Source of the DNA: an uncultured Rhodospirillales bacterium
GTDB taxonomy: Bacteria > Pseudomonadota > Alphaproteobacteria > Acetobacterales > Acetobacteraceae
Direction of reading: 5' to 3'
Assembly: GCA_903844785.1 (NCBI GenBank)
Contig: CAIMVB010000008.1
Coordinates: forward strand, 1 to 5,600
DNA: 5,600 bases
Below, in pieces: positions 5,194-5,600 of the stretch; position 1 is the first letter of the stretch, and each line of letters starts with the position of its first letter. Made by a program: the position numbers and the translations under genes. The notes beneath the pieces are model-generated. The model made no database searches and had not been told where the DNA came from. It was given only the letters and a program-made list of their open reading frames with translations.

Positions 5194-5600
5194 GGCAGCA
5201 AGACGATGAATGGTGACCTCTCGGCTTTCGCGATCTTCCAATTCGCGCGTGGTCGGCACGCTGTAACGCGCAATGGGATCAAGCCCCGCCTTCGGCAAAT
5301 AGGCGCGGCCAGGATCGGCGATCAGCACCTCTGCCCCCGCCGCCACCAGGCCGCGCAGCCAGGGCAGGATATGCGCGGTCATCGGTGCTTCGTAGCAGAC
5401 ATCTCCCGCGAAAATCACATCCCAGCGGCAGGGCGCACCGACCACATCGCCAGGCGGGGTTGCCACCGCCACGCCATTCAACGCCGCATTCAAGCGCACG
5501 GCGGCCAGCGCCAAAGGATCAATCTCGGCGGCTTCCACCACCACCGCGCCGGCTTGCGCGGCGGCAATGGCGGCGATGCCGCAGCCAGCGGCGAAATCCA
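5191..5600 (-). CDS. SAM-dependent class I methyltransferase, C-terminal part (partial)
   Basis: The visible frame is open from the right edge to the TGA at 5193-5191 and gives 135 residues; the N-terminus lies outside the window. The visible part opens with SAM motif I, DFAAGCGIAA, continues with an acidic post-I strand (VVVEAAEIDP), LNAALNGV, a motif II region with GDVCYE, and a late ADPGRAYLPKAG segment followed by ELEDRESREVTIHRL. This pattern resembles COG3897/PrmA-like methyltransferases, including the bacterial METTL20-type protein lysine methyltransferases that modify the electron-transfer flavoprotein beta subunit and, in Agrobacterium, ribosomal protein L7/L12. A protein substrate is therefore possible but not shown. 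An internal GTG at 5544 is not the real start, because motif I lies upstream of it. The gene is probably transcribed ahead of the sulfurtransferase, with a 64-base gap. Confidence 0.88.
   Translation of the reverse strand, partial: DFAAGCGIAAIAAAQAGAVVVEAAEIDPLALAAVRLNAALNGVAVATPPGDVVGAPCRWDVIFAGDVCYEAPMTAHILPWLRGLVAAGAEVLIADPGRAYLPKAGLDPIARYSVPTTRELEDRESREVTIHRLAA

Noticed and set aside
5127..5282. 52-residue N-terminal extension of the sulfurtransferase
   Set aside because: It overlaps the methyltransferase coding region, lacks rhodanese similarity, and the downstream ATG at 5126 has a strong ribosome site.

Overview
The window is a compact, GC-rich (about 65% by eye), gene-dense stretch of bacterial chromosome with consistent codon use throughout. 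The protein families point to an alphaproteobacterium, possibly of the Acetobacteraceae/Rhodospirillales type. These families are a mitochondrial-like class I cytochrome c, a CtBP-like D-2-hydroxyacid dehydrogenase, a COG3897-type methyltransferase and a Tat-like exported hydrolase. That placement is an inference from family resemblance, not a database result. I saw no tRNA, rRNA, CRISPR array, insertion sequence or phage gene.

Layout: (1) Positions 21-2136, minus strand: a CtBP-like D-2-hydroxyacid dehydrogenase followed 64 bases later by an alpha/beta hydrolase with a Tat-like signal peptide. (2) Positions 2137-2239: a 103-base divergent intergenic region that must hold the start signals for both directions. 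(3) Positions 2240-4248, plus strand: a short-chain dehydrogenase/reductase (SDR) homologue, joined through a TGATG stop/start overlap to an exported protein made of a seven-bladed WD40 propeller fused to a mitochondrial-type cytochrome c. (4) Positions 4251-5600, minus strand: a two-domain sulfurtransferase converging on the cytochrome gene with only 2 bases between stop codons. Upstream of it is the C-terminal part of a SAM-dependent methyltransferase that runs off the right edge. No gene-free stretch exceeds about 100 bases.

How the genes may work together: the clearest functional unit is the SDR/WD40-cytochrome pair. The WD40-cytochrome protein should be periplasmic (Sec signal; its only two cysteines are the heme-binding ones) and looks like a one-heme electron carrier carrying its own protein-interaction platform. 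Its SDR partner keeps the Rossmann glycine motif but has serine where the catalytic tyrosine should be, so it may be non-catalytic or use another chemistry. The other genes look like ordinary housekeeping or accessory metabolism, and nothing in the sequence ties them to this pair.

The most unusual items are the WD40-cytochrome c fusion and the tyrosine-less SDR coupled to it. A 9-bp inverted repeat between the methyltransferase and sulfurtransferase genes is a weaker, checkable observation.
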